Positions 1 through 10,408 of a stretch of 64,000 nt of DNA are shown piece by piece; within the stretch, counting starts at the first letter, position 1; every line of letters starts with the position of its first letter. The stretch covers positions 62,001 to 126,000 of the forward strand of contig JAHLKD010000035.1 of NCBI GenBank assembly GCA_025526935.1. Direction: 5' to 3'. A program made the translations under genes and the position numbers. This DNA is from Cladochytrium replicatum. Its lineage: Eukaryota; Chytridiomycota; Chytridiomycetes; Cladochytriales; Cladochytriaceae. The notes under the pieces were generated by a model. The model searched no databases and was not told where the DNA came from. It saw only the letters and a list, made by a program, of their open reading frames with translations.

Positions 1-1242
1 ATTCAGAAAAAAACTGGTTAAATTAATGTGAAAAGACCGTTCCTTTTTTGTCTTTTGAGAGCATTAAGCTAAGGAATCAGATTGAGGCTTTCGCTGGAGG
101 CAGCGTGGCCACCATGGTTGATCTCGGGAGCAATTTCTTTGCTCAAGCAAAACGAACGCTCGCAACGAGTTCGCCTGCTGGATATTCGACCAATGCTTTC
201 CGGCAGTCCTTCGACTAAATTCATTTACGTGAACGTCGGATTTTCCTTCTTCGCACAGCTGAAAAAGGGGGAAGCGACCGAATTATTGGAGAGAAAAGAA
301 AAGGCTTGCGAAAAGGAGTTCTGTCCAAAGCCTTTCACTGCGTCGAGACTGAGAACAAGGACAGAAAAAGCAGATGGACGCGGAGGCTTCACAGATTAGA
401 GCGGACATCAAAATGGTTCTCTCCTTGATCCAAGAGGTGGGGGTTCTTCTTGTACCGTTCATTGACCTGATCTTGGTAACACATTGACCAGCTCCCGCAA
501 TTGAACTCGAAAGATACCCGCCAAAGGGTCGTCATGTAGTCGTGGAGAATGAGGACGCATTCGTGTGCCAACGCTCTCTCGTGCGACACCTAGTTCACTC
601 CCCATCCTTGATTGCCGACCGAGTTGCTGCAGGATTGCTCGTCGGGACAGACTGAGCCTGTGCAGAAATGCGGCTGGATCAACTTGTGTGGAACCAACGA
701 ATTTAATGTGGAGGAACGTCTGAACTTTGTGAATTGATGCCCCCTTTTGTTGGAAGCCGAAAAAACAAAATACAAACGTGCGAAATGTGCCACCTGCTTG
801 CTGCAAACCAACCAGGATCCATTTCATTTCCGAGGGCGCTCGAGCATCTGTGATCTTGATAAAGACAGAGCTTGACCGGATTAGTTTTATTCGTTTATGT
901 TCAATCGCTATTGTTGTCGCCAGCTCCCAACCAGTAGCTCCTACTCCCAAAAGTATTTTTGGTTCCAGTCTGCTTTCCCTCCTGAACGAATTTCTATGAT
1001 ATCACCTAATTTCCTCTCCTAGTGTTGCCTTCAAATTTCACTGAGATGGAGTCATCTCATTTGCAACCATTATCTTTGGAAAATATAATCATATTAGGGG
1101 CTAGCAACAGACACAATAAAATCAACGCGATGGCATTCATCCAGAAAGCAGACAAAAGAAGGAAAATATGCGTGATACCAACACATAATAACGTGCTTAC
1201 TCCAGCAACTGTCGCAGACCTCGTTTTTGCTGTGGGCTCTGT
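1..1242. other. No gene identified
   Basis: Several overlapping open frames lie here on both strands, the longest about 190 codons. One minus-strand frame around 390-810 has scattered Cys and His residues but no domain I recognise. No tRNA fold was seen. The end of this stretch is the 3' flank of the J-domain/TMEM185 gene. It may hold a short unrecognised spliced gene. Confidence 0.4.
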
Positions 1243-3020
1243 TCACTTGCGCTTAGGACTCGACGATGCTGCTGTTGATCCCGATATACCTGATCCAGAT
1301 CCCGCAACAGCCGGGGGCTGCGCAACCACCGCCCCATTCGATTGCTGGAACTCAATCCTCCTGTTCGGATTCACAAGCTCCGTGATCACCACGTCCTGTC
1401 CGTCCTGGAACTTGCTCTCCAAAGTCAGGCGCGTGCAGTACACCAGGCACGGGAGACAGCAGCACGTGCAGCAAAACACCACGCCGAGCACGATGAAGAT
1501 CGGCACGAGGATCGTCGAAGCCGGCGGGCGTCGCGGCGCGCTGGGGTCAGCGTCGTCGTTGAGAAGGCGGGTGACGAGAAGGCCGACAAGTGTGTAGAAC
1601 AGAGTGCCCATGACGATAAGAACGACGGTTTTCATAACGATGCTAGCGCCAATCTCACTGCGTCGTGCGCCGCCGCCGTCATTCAGGCCACGCGAGAGGA
1701 GGATGTACGAGTACACTATGAAGAGGAGCTCGATGAGGCCGAAGAGGTAGCTGGGGATGAAGACGAGACGCCAGTCCGCTGCGAGGGCGCCGTCCGCACG
1801 GAGGATGATGAGGATGAGCTGGACGACTCGGACGAGCCAGATCCGGTAAGTTTTGATCGCGGCAACCACTTTTTCGCCACCGGTGAGTGGACGGGTTGGC
1901 GGACCCTCTTCGTCCATCGAGGTGGGAGCGAGAACCACACCAGTCTTGTACTTTAGCAAAAGGTTTTGGAAGTGGGAGTAGGCATTCACGATCTCCAGCA
2001 AGAACCATGGAGCGAAAACCGCGGCCCAAGATGTTGTTCCGATCAAGCCATCCAGCTTGACGGGAAAGAGGATCTGCACGACCACACAGAGAACAGTGTA
2101 GATGGTCCTGAAAATCTTCGAATTGCGTTCCTCTATCCTCTTCTTTTCCTTTTTGGCTTCCCTCCGGCTGGTCGCGTCTCCACGAATGTCGCCACCAAGT
2201 GCGCTGGAGCTACTGCTTCCACCTCGTGTTCTTTCACTTTCCTCATCTTCCTCATCCTCCTTCTCTTCATCTTCGTCGGACGGGCTCGACCTCAGAATCT
2301 GGGAAAGGACAACCAAATCGACAGCGTAAAGCGGAGCAAACACCGCAAACCACGACCACGTCACAATAGAGTCTGCTCGGAGTGCGACGAATATGGGGAA
2401 GAGGATGAAAACCGAAACGATGACGGTTCCGAAGAAGAAAGACCAACGCATCGCAAGCAGCGCCTCGGGGTCGATGAACGGAACTCCGCCCATGGATTCC
2501 GTCATCTGAACACCTCTTTCTCCCTGAGATAAATTAGAGAAGGTAAGCGTGCCGAGCGGGGAACGTGTCAAAATAGCGTACATATTTGTCGTAAATCTTT
2601 CTCTTCTTTTCGTCACCTATTGTGCGGAGAAAACAAGTATTAGAACGGCCGCTCCACGTTAAATCCCACATACTCAAAATTGTGTAGGCATGTTGAACCT
2701 TCTGGAACTGCTCTGCTGCCGCTGGGTCGTGACCAGTTTTATCGGGATGGTAGCGAAGTGCCATTCGTCGATATGCCTGAATAAATCGTTGAATATAAGA
2801 ACGAAGAAGCATGAGCTGCACAAACGTCCAAATTACCTTCTTAATAGCATCGTCGTTTGCAGACCTATCTATTCCGAGAATCTATTAAAAAGAGCAATAA
2901 CATCATAGTTAGAGGCTCAAACTGTAAAGTCCAAATTGCGCGCACATGGTAGTAGTCTTCACCTGGCCGAGCAGGTCCGCTTGGACCAGCACCGCCCGCA
3001 GCACCGAACGGATTCTGCAT
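1243..3020 (-). CDS. J-domain protein fused to a TMEM185-type membrane domain
   Basis: Five exons on the minus strand: 3020-2946, 2881-2837, 2776-2674, 2616-2582 and 2523-1243. Introns are 57-64 nt and GT-AG. The spliced protein has 512 residues. Residues about 22-80 are a J domain: a 'YHILGIDRSAND' start, 'AIKKAYRRMALRYHPDKTG' with the HPD triad that stimulates Hsp70 ATPase, and 'DEKKRKIYDKYGERGVQM' at the end. From about residue 95 there are repeated hydrophobic segments with the 'W..VFAP' and 'ADWRLVFIPSYLFGLIELL' patterns of the TMEM185 (transmembrane Fragile-X-F) family. An acidic, Ser/Arg-rich cytosolic loop sits between membrane blocks and a Ser-rich tail ends the protein. A membrane-tethered Hsp40 co-chaperone is inferred. 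The start ATG is the first in frame and gives a short Gly/Pro-rich leader. The exon junctions restore conserved J-domain residues, so the structure is well supported. Confidence 0.88.
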
Positions 3021-3660
3021 TTTTTCCCAGACAGTATGTGGTGACTTCCAGAGTTGGAGCTTTCCGTGACGAGTTGCTTCAATTCAAATTGATAATATTG
3101 AGGGATGGCGCCACGTCGGCTACAAAATTTTTTGTTTCTTTTCCTCCATGGGACGGACGGGACTGTGAGACTCTTGGAGGTACGTGCAACGCTATGGAAT
3201 GAGTAGATTCGGACGCTGTGCGCAAAGATGACAACAGCTCGGCCTTATATCCCATGAAGGTTTCCTTAATTAACTGATTTTTAATGAGTTTGAGCGCACT
3301 TTTCGTTCAGTTCATGCTTTGGCACCTCCTTTGCAAGCAGTCTCTAACTAATTGTTTGCTGTTCCTAATCTAGGACTCTGAAGATCAAAGCGCTGTGTAC
3401 AGATTATATCTCTCAATGCCAAAATACACTGTTATACTCATGGATTTTGTTAGTACCTCGTTGTTCTGTTGTTCTGCGTTTGTGAACCGAGTTATGAGCA
3501 AATGCGTCTCAGCTGCACATGAGGACTGCAAAGCTAAACGATGTTATACTAATCTACCGCTCCAAGCAATATGGCACGTCCATCAGCTCTCGAACCAGCT
3601 TAAACTCTCCGACAACCCGAGTTCCGGAGCATTATGAAATGGCCGTCCTGTCCGTAAACC
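3021..3660. other. Intergenic, no gene seen
   Basis: This is the 5' flank of the minus-strand J-domain gene and the upstream flank of a dynamin-like pseudogene on the plus strand. Only short frames are present and none resembles a known family. Confidence 0.5.
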
Positions 3661-3662
3661 AA

Positions 3663-4880
3663 CACTGTGTCCTTGACATCTTTCATTCAACGATTCCTCG
3701 AACCACCGAACTATACCTCTCAACTTCCCCCATCGCACCCCACCGAAAAGCTCCACGAGTTCGGCGTAGAAGACCTCGTCAATCTCCCGCACCTCGCCGT
3801 CATGGGCGACAGCAGCAGCGGAAAAAGCTACGTCCTTACTGTGCTCTCGGCATCGAGTTCCCAAGCAACGTGCAGATCATTGCTCGTCGCACGACGCGGT
3901 TGATCCTGAAGGATGCGAGCAAGTTTCGGGCGAGGCGTTCCTGTGTCGGTAGGGAAAGGACAATAGCATGGAGTTCTGGGCAAAGCTGAGCTGCCTGGCG
4001 GAAGTGAAAGACAAGATCTGGAACTTGACGAACGTTTGCTGGGATGAGGGCCAGGATGTCAGTGACGATTGCATCGTGATCCGCGTGAGCGCTCCTGGAG
4101 TACAGAATCTGAAGTTGACCGACTTGCCGGTCTACATTCTCGTGGTGGAGGACAAGGAGGACAAGTCAATCAGGGTCAAAGTGTGCAACCTCGTTCAAGA
4201 CCAGACGCAGTTATCACCATGTCTCCCGAGACAAACGGGTTAGTCAAACGGCTATCGGTTTGGGAGGAGCGACCAACACTGTCTGGCAGAAGCCGAGTGT
4301 CAACAAGAAACATGGAATCGGAAGCTGATCCTTTGGCATTGCCAACCCTACTTGACGCAATCTCGAACCGTGATCCTGGCCATCCACACGGCGAACGCCG
4401 ACATACACACAATCTTCGGAACATCTCCAGGTCTCAAGGTCGATCCGGAGGATGCTGTTGTGAATCTTGGGATCAACAAAGTCAAGGAACTTCGGCTGGG
4501 GGACATATGAACGACCGAAATTGTGGGCCTTACCGGGCATCCGCAGCGAGCTCAAGCAGAGGAAGGATGATCTTAGCTCCAAGTTAGAGAAGATGGGTCC
4601 AGAGCCGGACAATTCAATCAAGCGCAGGCACTTTTTCGAGAGTGTGCATCATAGTTTGGAGATGCTATTGGAGTCAATGGCGGGAGCTACAGCATTGATA
4701 AGGTTTTCTCGGATTACCAGAGACGGCTGCTTGTCAAGCTCAACGAGCTGGATACAGCATTTGGGTGCGATTTTGATGAGTTTCCCAATCATCAAATCGG
4801 GAGCTTTCCCAGCAAGATGACCCTTACCCAGAAAGCGTTGGGCCAAATCGTGCAACCGATAAACATGGAGCCAGAGTGAA
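3663..4880 (+). pseudogene. Dynamin-like large GTPase, frameshifted remnant
   Basis: The remnant reads through several frames in dynamin order. 'HLAVMGDSSSGKS' at about 3790-3830 is the P-loop (GxxxxGKS). One frame away, 'GIEFPSNVQIIARR' follows at about 3850-3890, which implies a one-base loss inside the 'LTxLSGIEFP' segment. Next come 'DDCIVIRVSAPGVQNLKLTD' and 'LPVYILVVEDKEDKSI' (about 4058-4180), corresponding to the D-L-P-G switch II region, with the Gly of DLPG changed to Val. 'TVILAIHTANADIH' continues in another frame, and a stalk-like part runs to about 4850. At least three frame changes and a lost DLPG glycine make it non-functional. In life such proteins bind GTP and remodel membranes. 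I read it as a dead copy of an expanded family. Confidence 0.7.
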
Positions 4881-5049
4881 ATGCTTCAAAACTGGATTAC
4901 TTAGCGCAGTTGCATCGTTTTCACAGGCCTGTTCAATAAGTTGCACTATCTCGCCCTCTCCAGGTCGTTCCAAATGGTAACTTGGATGATAAAGTGGAAG
5001 ACATCTTGTTTTCATGAATTGTACGACAAGGCATAACCCCGCTCTCGTG

Positions 5050-7000
5050 AGATGTTTGCTATTGATCGTGACAACGAGGTTTTGGACGATCCGCATGCAA
5101 TGCTCAACGATGTGTTCGGGGCGCTCAAACAGCCTCTAGCAGAAAGGGGTTGTCTTACCACTTTTGCTTCCGTGATGGACTCGATGCCATCCCCGCCGAC
5201 ATGACCGTAATCGTTCCTTCATTCGAAGCGTTTCTGCCAGATTCTCGAAGATTACTTGCGGTATGCTCCCATATATCGATTGGAACAACATATTCATTGC
5301 CGGCGGAAGCATCCTGGCTGCACTTCCAGCCCCATCTCGACAACTCCACGCTCTCCAACTCCGACATCGATGTTACCCAAGATATGGGCTTTTTCGTAGT
5401 ACCTGTTAGTGCTGTTCGCGTTCCTTCTAAGGAAGCTGCAGACCGTTGATCACAATAAAATGACTTTTCGCCACTAACTATATTAGAGACAAAAAGCGCT
5501 TCTTATAAAGACCCTGCGAAACAAGCTCCGATAAGCCATGCAAGGAAAAGCAAAGCAAAAAGTTGCCGCAGCGAAAGGGCTTGTCCCTTTTGCCACTGTA
5601 TGACAGATCCGATCTCAACAGATGTGTTCTCCACTGAATCGAGTCGACACCAAGATACTTCATTCTTTGATACTGTTTATCGTGCAGGAACAAGAAGACG
5701 ACGCGGGAAAGGACAAAGGAGAAACAACATCATCGTGGTGCGGAATCTCCGCTCCATGACCCTGATCGCGAGCTACCCGGCCCGCCAGATCCAGATCATC
5801 TTTCGTCTCTTACAGTCTCCCGCGGAGTTCCTGATGGGATTCGAAATCGGTTCATGTGCTTTCAGCCCCGACGTGTGGGCGCTCCCACTGCCATACAACC
5901 TCGTCGAAAACCTCGTCGACATGGCTCGTCGGTCTGCGAGCTACGAGTACGGGCTCGTGAAGTATGGCAAGCGTGGTTACACAGCTGGGACCCCGGCGTT
6001 GATGCGTCAACGATCATCAGGCAACCAATGAAAGACAGCGGCTTTGCGAAACTGATCACGATGGAGACCCCTTGGTTCCTCATGCGGGAGTATCACCGAC
6101 GGCTATACAAGCTTGACGAGGCAAAGTTGACATCGAACACACAGCTGATTGGCGTTGAGCTCTTGCTGGAAAACACGGAGGCAAAAAGAGATTAGTCATT
6201 ACCACTTCATCAAGATCCCTTACCTACCAAAATGGGGTAAGGAGTCTTTGTATAAGAATGGTGGTAAATGATCTCACACCGCTATACATAGGTCTTCGAA
6301 GGATCCAGACTCACATGCGAGCATTCTTGCAAAGGCTAAGCATGACTTTCAGCTATGAGCCTCAACCTGGACAATCGACGGAGACAACGCTCGAGAATTC
6401 GAAGACTGCAGCTCAGTCACCGTTCATTCAGTTGACCAGCATGATCCATTCGAAAATTATGACAGCATGGAGTCCAACGTGTTTCCATTCGTGCACCAGC
6501 GGAACGGAATAGAGATAAACACTACTGGCTGGGAAGATGGATTATTACTCTCATCAAGGGGTAGATTTCTGGTCGTCCTGGGTTACGACGAACCCAGGGA
6601 AGCAGCTCTTGATGAGAGTAGTTTTGAGCCGATCATGAGCACTTTTGACGAATGGGGTGGATATGACAATATTGGTGCACCGTTTGAACACAATGGCGAC
6701 GATAATGACAACGACGCCATAGACGACGAATACTAGTACAACAACGACGACGAAGAAGAGGTTCCAGGCCCAGAGTTAGTTCATAAGATGAAAATGCTTT
6801 CGACGATGGTTACATTCCGGTGAGGATAGGAAACGTCAACGGCAATGAAGCTGGTCTCTGGATTACAGGAGCCCTGATCTAGACGCCAAAATCTGATGGA
6901 AAAGCTGGGAGTGACGAAGATGGAAGCGACGGAAAAGAAAGCGAGGAAGATGGAACGGGAGCGAAGATGGCGCGATGGTTTTCGTTGATTGGAGTTTTGC
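5050..7000 (+). pseudogene. Decayed gene with AGGS...SDID nucleotidyltransferase-like signature
   Basis: Fragments in shifting frames run in one direction. At about 5055-5130 'EVLDDPHAMLNDVFGALKQP' is readable. At about 5278-5320 'NNIFIAGGSILAAL' and at about 5345-5372 'LSNSDIDV' recall the 'AGGS...SDID' pair found in proteins with a nucleotidyltransferase-like fold. At about 5770-6110 'ARQIQIIFRLLQSPAEFLMG', 'GSCAFSPDVWALP' and 'SYEYGLVKYGKRGYT' follow in another frame. Acidic Asn/Asp-rich sequence ends it near 6735. Stops and frame changes break every segment. I recall this layout from large multi-gene families of early fungi and amoebae, but I cannot name a function. It is probably a relic of a lineage-expanded family. 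Confidence 0.5.
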
Positions 7001-7334
7001 CCCCAACTGCATGTCCTCATGTTCCCGGGTGGTGGCCCGCATATATCTGAAGTTGATATCAAACAATGTGGGCAAGAATAAATTAGTTGGAGGAAAGCGC
7101 TGCCAGTTTGTTCTCCTAAGTGCTTCCAGGCAGGACCATATAGTCACACGACCAGTTAAGATCAGGCAAGCTGGGAAAGCCGTTCGAGACTATGACGTTT
7201 CACGCACGGAAAGGTTCAACAGTGACACCACCTGACATTCACTCGATATATTAAAGATTTTCGTTTACAATGTATTCTTCATCGAGAAACCTGTAACCAC
7301 AACAGAGCAAAAGATTCAGCAAACAGAATTCCCT

Positions 7335-7897
7335 TTAAATTCGCGTCAAACCTCCACTGACCTTCCGCAAATACGCAAAGACCTGTACAACCAAAAGTAG
7401 AGAGTGTCACCAAAATCTCCCGAAGAAAATTTCCCAAGACACATCTAGACGAATCTTACCCTCTCTTTGATCCACTCGCGATCGTGTGGACTGTAAGTTC
7501 GCGTTGTGGGGTCGAATCTAGCGGCAAATAAAACAGATGGGCAGATTAAAATGCAAGTAGGAAGCCAAAAAAAGAAAAATAGAAAGAGAATTATTTGGGA
7601 GACAACTTACACGAGTGCAGCGATATCTGCCATATTATCGATGTAAGCGTTCAGATCCGAGACGTCGTATGTGATGTTCGCCGCGGTTGGGTTCATCGCC
7701 TTCAGCTTGGTCTCGTACATCTTGACCACACCTGCGTTTTTTTCGAACCAACAAAAGGTGTTCATTTCAGCATCTTGTTATCCTCTACTCTCATTCCTCG
7801 TACCATCCATAGCCATCGACACGGTCTCGAACTCCTTGTACGTCCTCGTCTGGATGCTCCGAGTCTCCTGCAGCAGAATGATCGTGTGCTGCGTCAT
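7335..7897 (-). CDS. ERH: Enhancer of rudimentary homologue (ERH)
   Basis: Four exons: 7897-7804, 7731-7611, 7517-7460 and 7382-7335, with introns of 72, 93 and 77 nt. The spliced product is 106 residues, close to the usual 104 of ERH. It starts 'MTQHTIILLQETRSIQTRTY', has 'GVVKMYETKLKAMNPTAANI' and 'YDVSDLNAYIDNMADIAALV' in the middle, and 'YSPHDREWIKERVFAYLRK' near the end. All are collinear with the animal protein. ERH is a small dimeric adaptor that works with RNA-processing and decay factors in the nucleus; fission yeast Erh1 acts with Mmi1. The short C-terminal tail after 'YLRK' could be altered by one more intron. It stands intact among pseudogenes. Confidence 0.92.
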
Positions 7898-8270
7898 CTG
7901 CAAAGCTTTAGAAGTGGATTTGGAGTTGGGTTTTGGTTGTGCGTGGCTTGACCGGTGGGAAATATTGTTTCACAGGGGTCGCTGGGCAAGTACGCCCGTT
8001 GCGTTTTGAGCTTGTTTTGTAAAAAGCCAAATGCATTCCTGAGAAACTCCCCGCTTTTCGCTTACCTTTGTATAGCGTATTGCACAATGACAATGTTGCA
8101 CTGTTGTTGCTGTGCACTATTGGATTCGTGAATGCAATACAGAATATTCGACAAATTTCTCTACCCATGTCTTTATGAATGTCCCAAGATTCGTGGTGAC
8201 ATACGTGAAATGGAGGCTATGGAGGACTTTCCCCAATGTATCAGCCTAGCAGCGATGGGGCCGTATTTGC
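7898..8270. other. Intergenic, ERH promoter side
   Basis: This lies upstream of the minus-strand ERH gene. No conserved frame is seen. Confidence 0.4.
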
Positions 8271-8299
8271 GCTTGCTTTGAAAAACTCAGTTTTAACGA

Positions 8300-9589
8300 C
8301 GTTCAAGAGGATGAGGAAGGTCAGGATGAGGATGGTCAGGATGACGATGGCAACGAGGATGGCAACAAGGACGATTTCAAGAATGTCAGCGATTCAGTGA
8401 AAGAGAGGACACCACTGGTGGAGTGCCGATCAATGAGATTGACTTTGGGGTAGATGACATACTTGGACAATGGCGACTTCAAGACTGTGGATCTGTTTGT
8501 GGAAGTACTTGATCAGCAGCTCGATTCCATGCTCCCTTACCTCCCACACAACCCTCGCAGGCTCAACGACAAATTCATCCAAAAAACTGGACGCTCTATG
8601 GTATGTTTGAATGATTGACACATTTGCCCTACTGAATCCCACTTTTTATCAACAGTTCCCTTGATATATCTATTCAGGATATTGTGACCAGAACACCTCC
8701 ACTCAACCCATGCACCCTTACACCAGCCCAATAGCGAAGCCAAGCTCGCCCACCAAACCTAAAACTCTATCCCATTTCGAGTTTTACGCTGAAAAACTTT
8801 GCTATCGATGGAAAGCAGCTCATTGGGCTATACATGAGGTACAAGAAGCAGCATCCCGAGGACGATGACCTCCCAACAATCAAAGATATGGACTCAGCTA
8901 AATTGAACGAGCCGTGGGTCAACTGTGCGTTCCACAAGATTTCACATCCAGATGCCCATTCACACGATTCAGCAACTAGAAGAATCATCACATATGGGTT
9001 CTTGGTTTCAATTTATCATAGGAAAGCCAAGATCAAGGACTCGTCTCCTCACCATCCAGACTATGTGCCTTGGGACAAAGCGAAGAAGCACTTTGCTTAT
9101 CCAGATGTTGGTATTGGAATGATTTGTATGCCAAATATACTGAAACACTCTTTCTGTGGCAGACACACTTCCAACCCCCAACTTTGTGCTAGGTGCCGGT
9201 CCTTAAAAGGGGACATCCGATTTACTGGCTCCCAAGTCCAGGACACCTGTACTCCAAAGGTCAATTTCCGGCACAGCTTTGCCGAATATTATCAATGTGC
9301 AAACATCAACTCAGCGATAAAGTGGCGGGAATGGCGACTGGCAGAGAGCCTGAGGGTGTGGCAGCCCAGAGCTCACGTCCTGCTCTGGTCACCTCGGCAA
9401 GTTGATGCGGGCATTCGTTGGTTTGTGCTGTACATTGAGGCAATGCTTGCACACTACACCACCTTGAACAATCACGCGGAATGGCGCTGGCAAGTCTACC
9501 AGTCGAAGCAGGGAGAAGTGGAGCAAGCGTGCAAGTTCATTGCCACGCTGGGTGGGCCAACTCATTTATGGCTTCCTGACCTCGGGTAG
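8300..9589 (+). CDS. Unrecognised ORF with a decayed upstream part
   Basis: An uninterrupted frame of 251 codons runs from the ATG at 8834 to the stop at 9589. Its sequence is mixed and soluble-looking, with a 'CGRH...CARC' Cys/His cluster in the middle and many Trp residues toward the end. Upstream, 8300-8600 encodes a low-complexity acidic stretch (repeats of Asp, Glu, Gly, Asn) and, in another frame, 'VEVLDQQLDSMLPYLPHNPR'. These look like earlier exons of the same protein, but they are broken. I recognise no family. It may be an active gene with uncertain 5' exons or a relic related to the decayed gene at 5-7 kb, which also has an acidic segment. Real coding status is uncertain. Confidence 0.35.
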
Positions 9590-9662
9590 CTTAGATTATT
9601 GCTTTAATTTATCGATTTTATTACAAGATGTTTTATTTGCATATTTATTTTACTATCGCTTT

Positions 9663-10135
9663 CTAATTAAGCCTATGCAGCCTGTTTATGTAGTTCTCCT
9701 GATCAGTTGTCCACCTGCTATTACTTGCTACAAAGAGCGTAGATGATCTCTCAAGCACCTCAATGGCAGTTACCATACCGTCTCGAGGGACAACTGGCAG
9801 GACTCCAAGACTGATCTGGTCATTGCCTGGGGAAATGCACCAGTCAACCGGTTCCAACGCATATCCGGCAATTCGGGCCCACAGAAGCGCATCAAGGCAC
9901 GACTGACGTGGCATGTTTGGATTATCCGTGAAACGGCGGAAGCCTACTATTGGTCGGTGCTTTCGATGCGTGAGGGGGCCGCTGAATGCGGAGCCTCACC
10001 AGTTGCCCAAGCTTGTCCACCCATGTCTTCGCTTAAAGGTTGATTTACCATTGAAACTCCTGGACTGCAAGGATCGAAGACGCTGGCACTCAGACGGCGA
10101 CTGTGGGGATCCATGCTACCACCTACGATCCGCAC
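9663..10135 (-). pseudogene. Fragment of an unidentified protein
   Basis: Two minus-strand frames are nearly collinear: 10135-9947, starting 'MRIVGGSMDPHSRRLSASVF', and 9914-9663, with 'GYALEPVDWCISPGNDQISL'. They look like one coding region split by a frame change. I do not recognise the family. The sequence is compact and free of repeats, so it is more likely a gene relic than chance. No start or splice model is offered. Confidence 0.3.
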
Positions 10136-10408
10136 GAAGCTTTCGAAGTAATAGATCGAATCTATTTGTTAAATCATAATAACTTTGATTAAAAATATGG
10201 AAGCTTCTGGATTACCCTTGGTGCCATACTCGTTGGAACAGAGATCTGTGTGGAGCCATGAATATCCGACTGATATTCACGTACTCCGAGCCGTGGATGT
10301 TCAGGAATGGTGTTTTTGTGTGATTTTTTGGTTCCATCTGTTTGCTACGAAAGTCCCCAATTCGGGTGACCCGTCCAGCAACTCACATTATAATAATATT
10401 GTTCGTGA

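Noticed and set aside
1342-1956. 204-codon plus-strand frame
   Set aside because: Antisense to the GC-rich TMEM185 exon; no domain.
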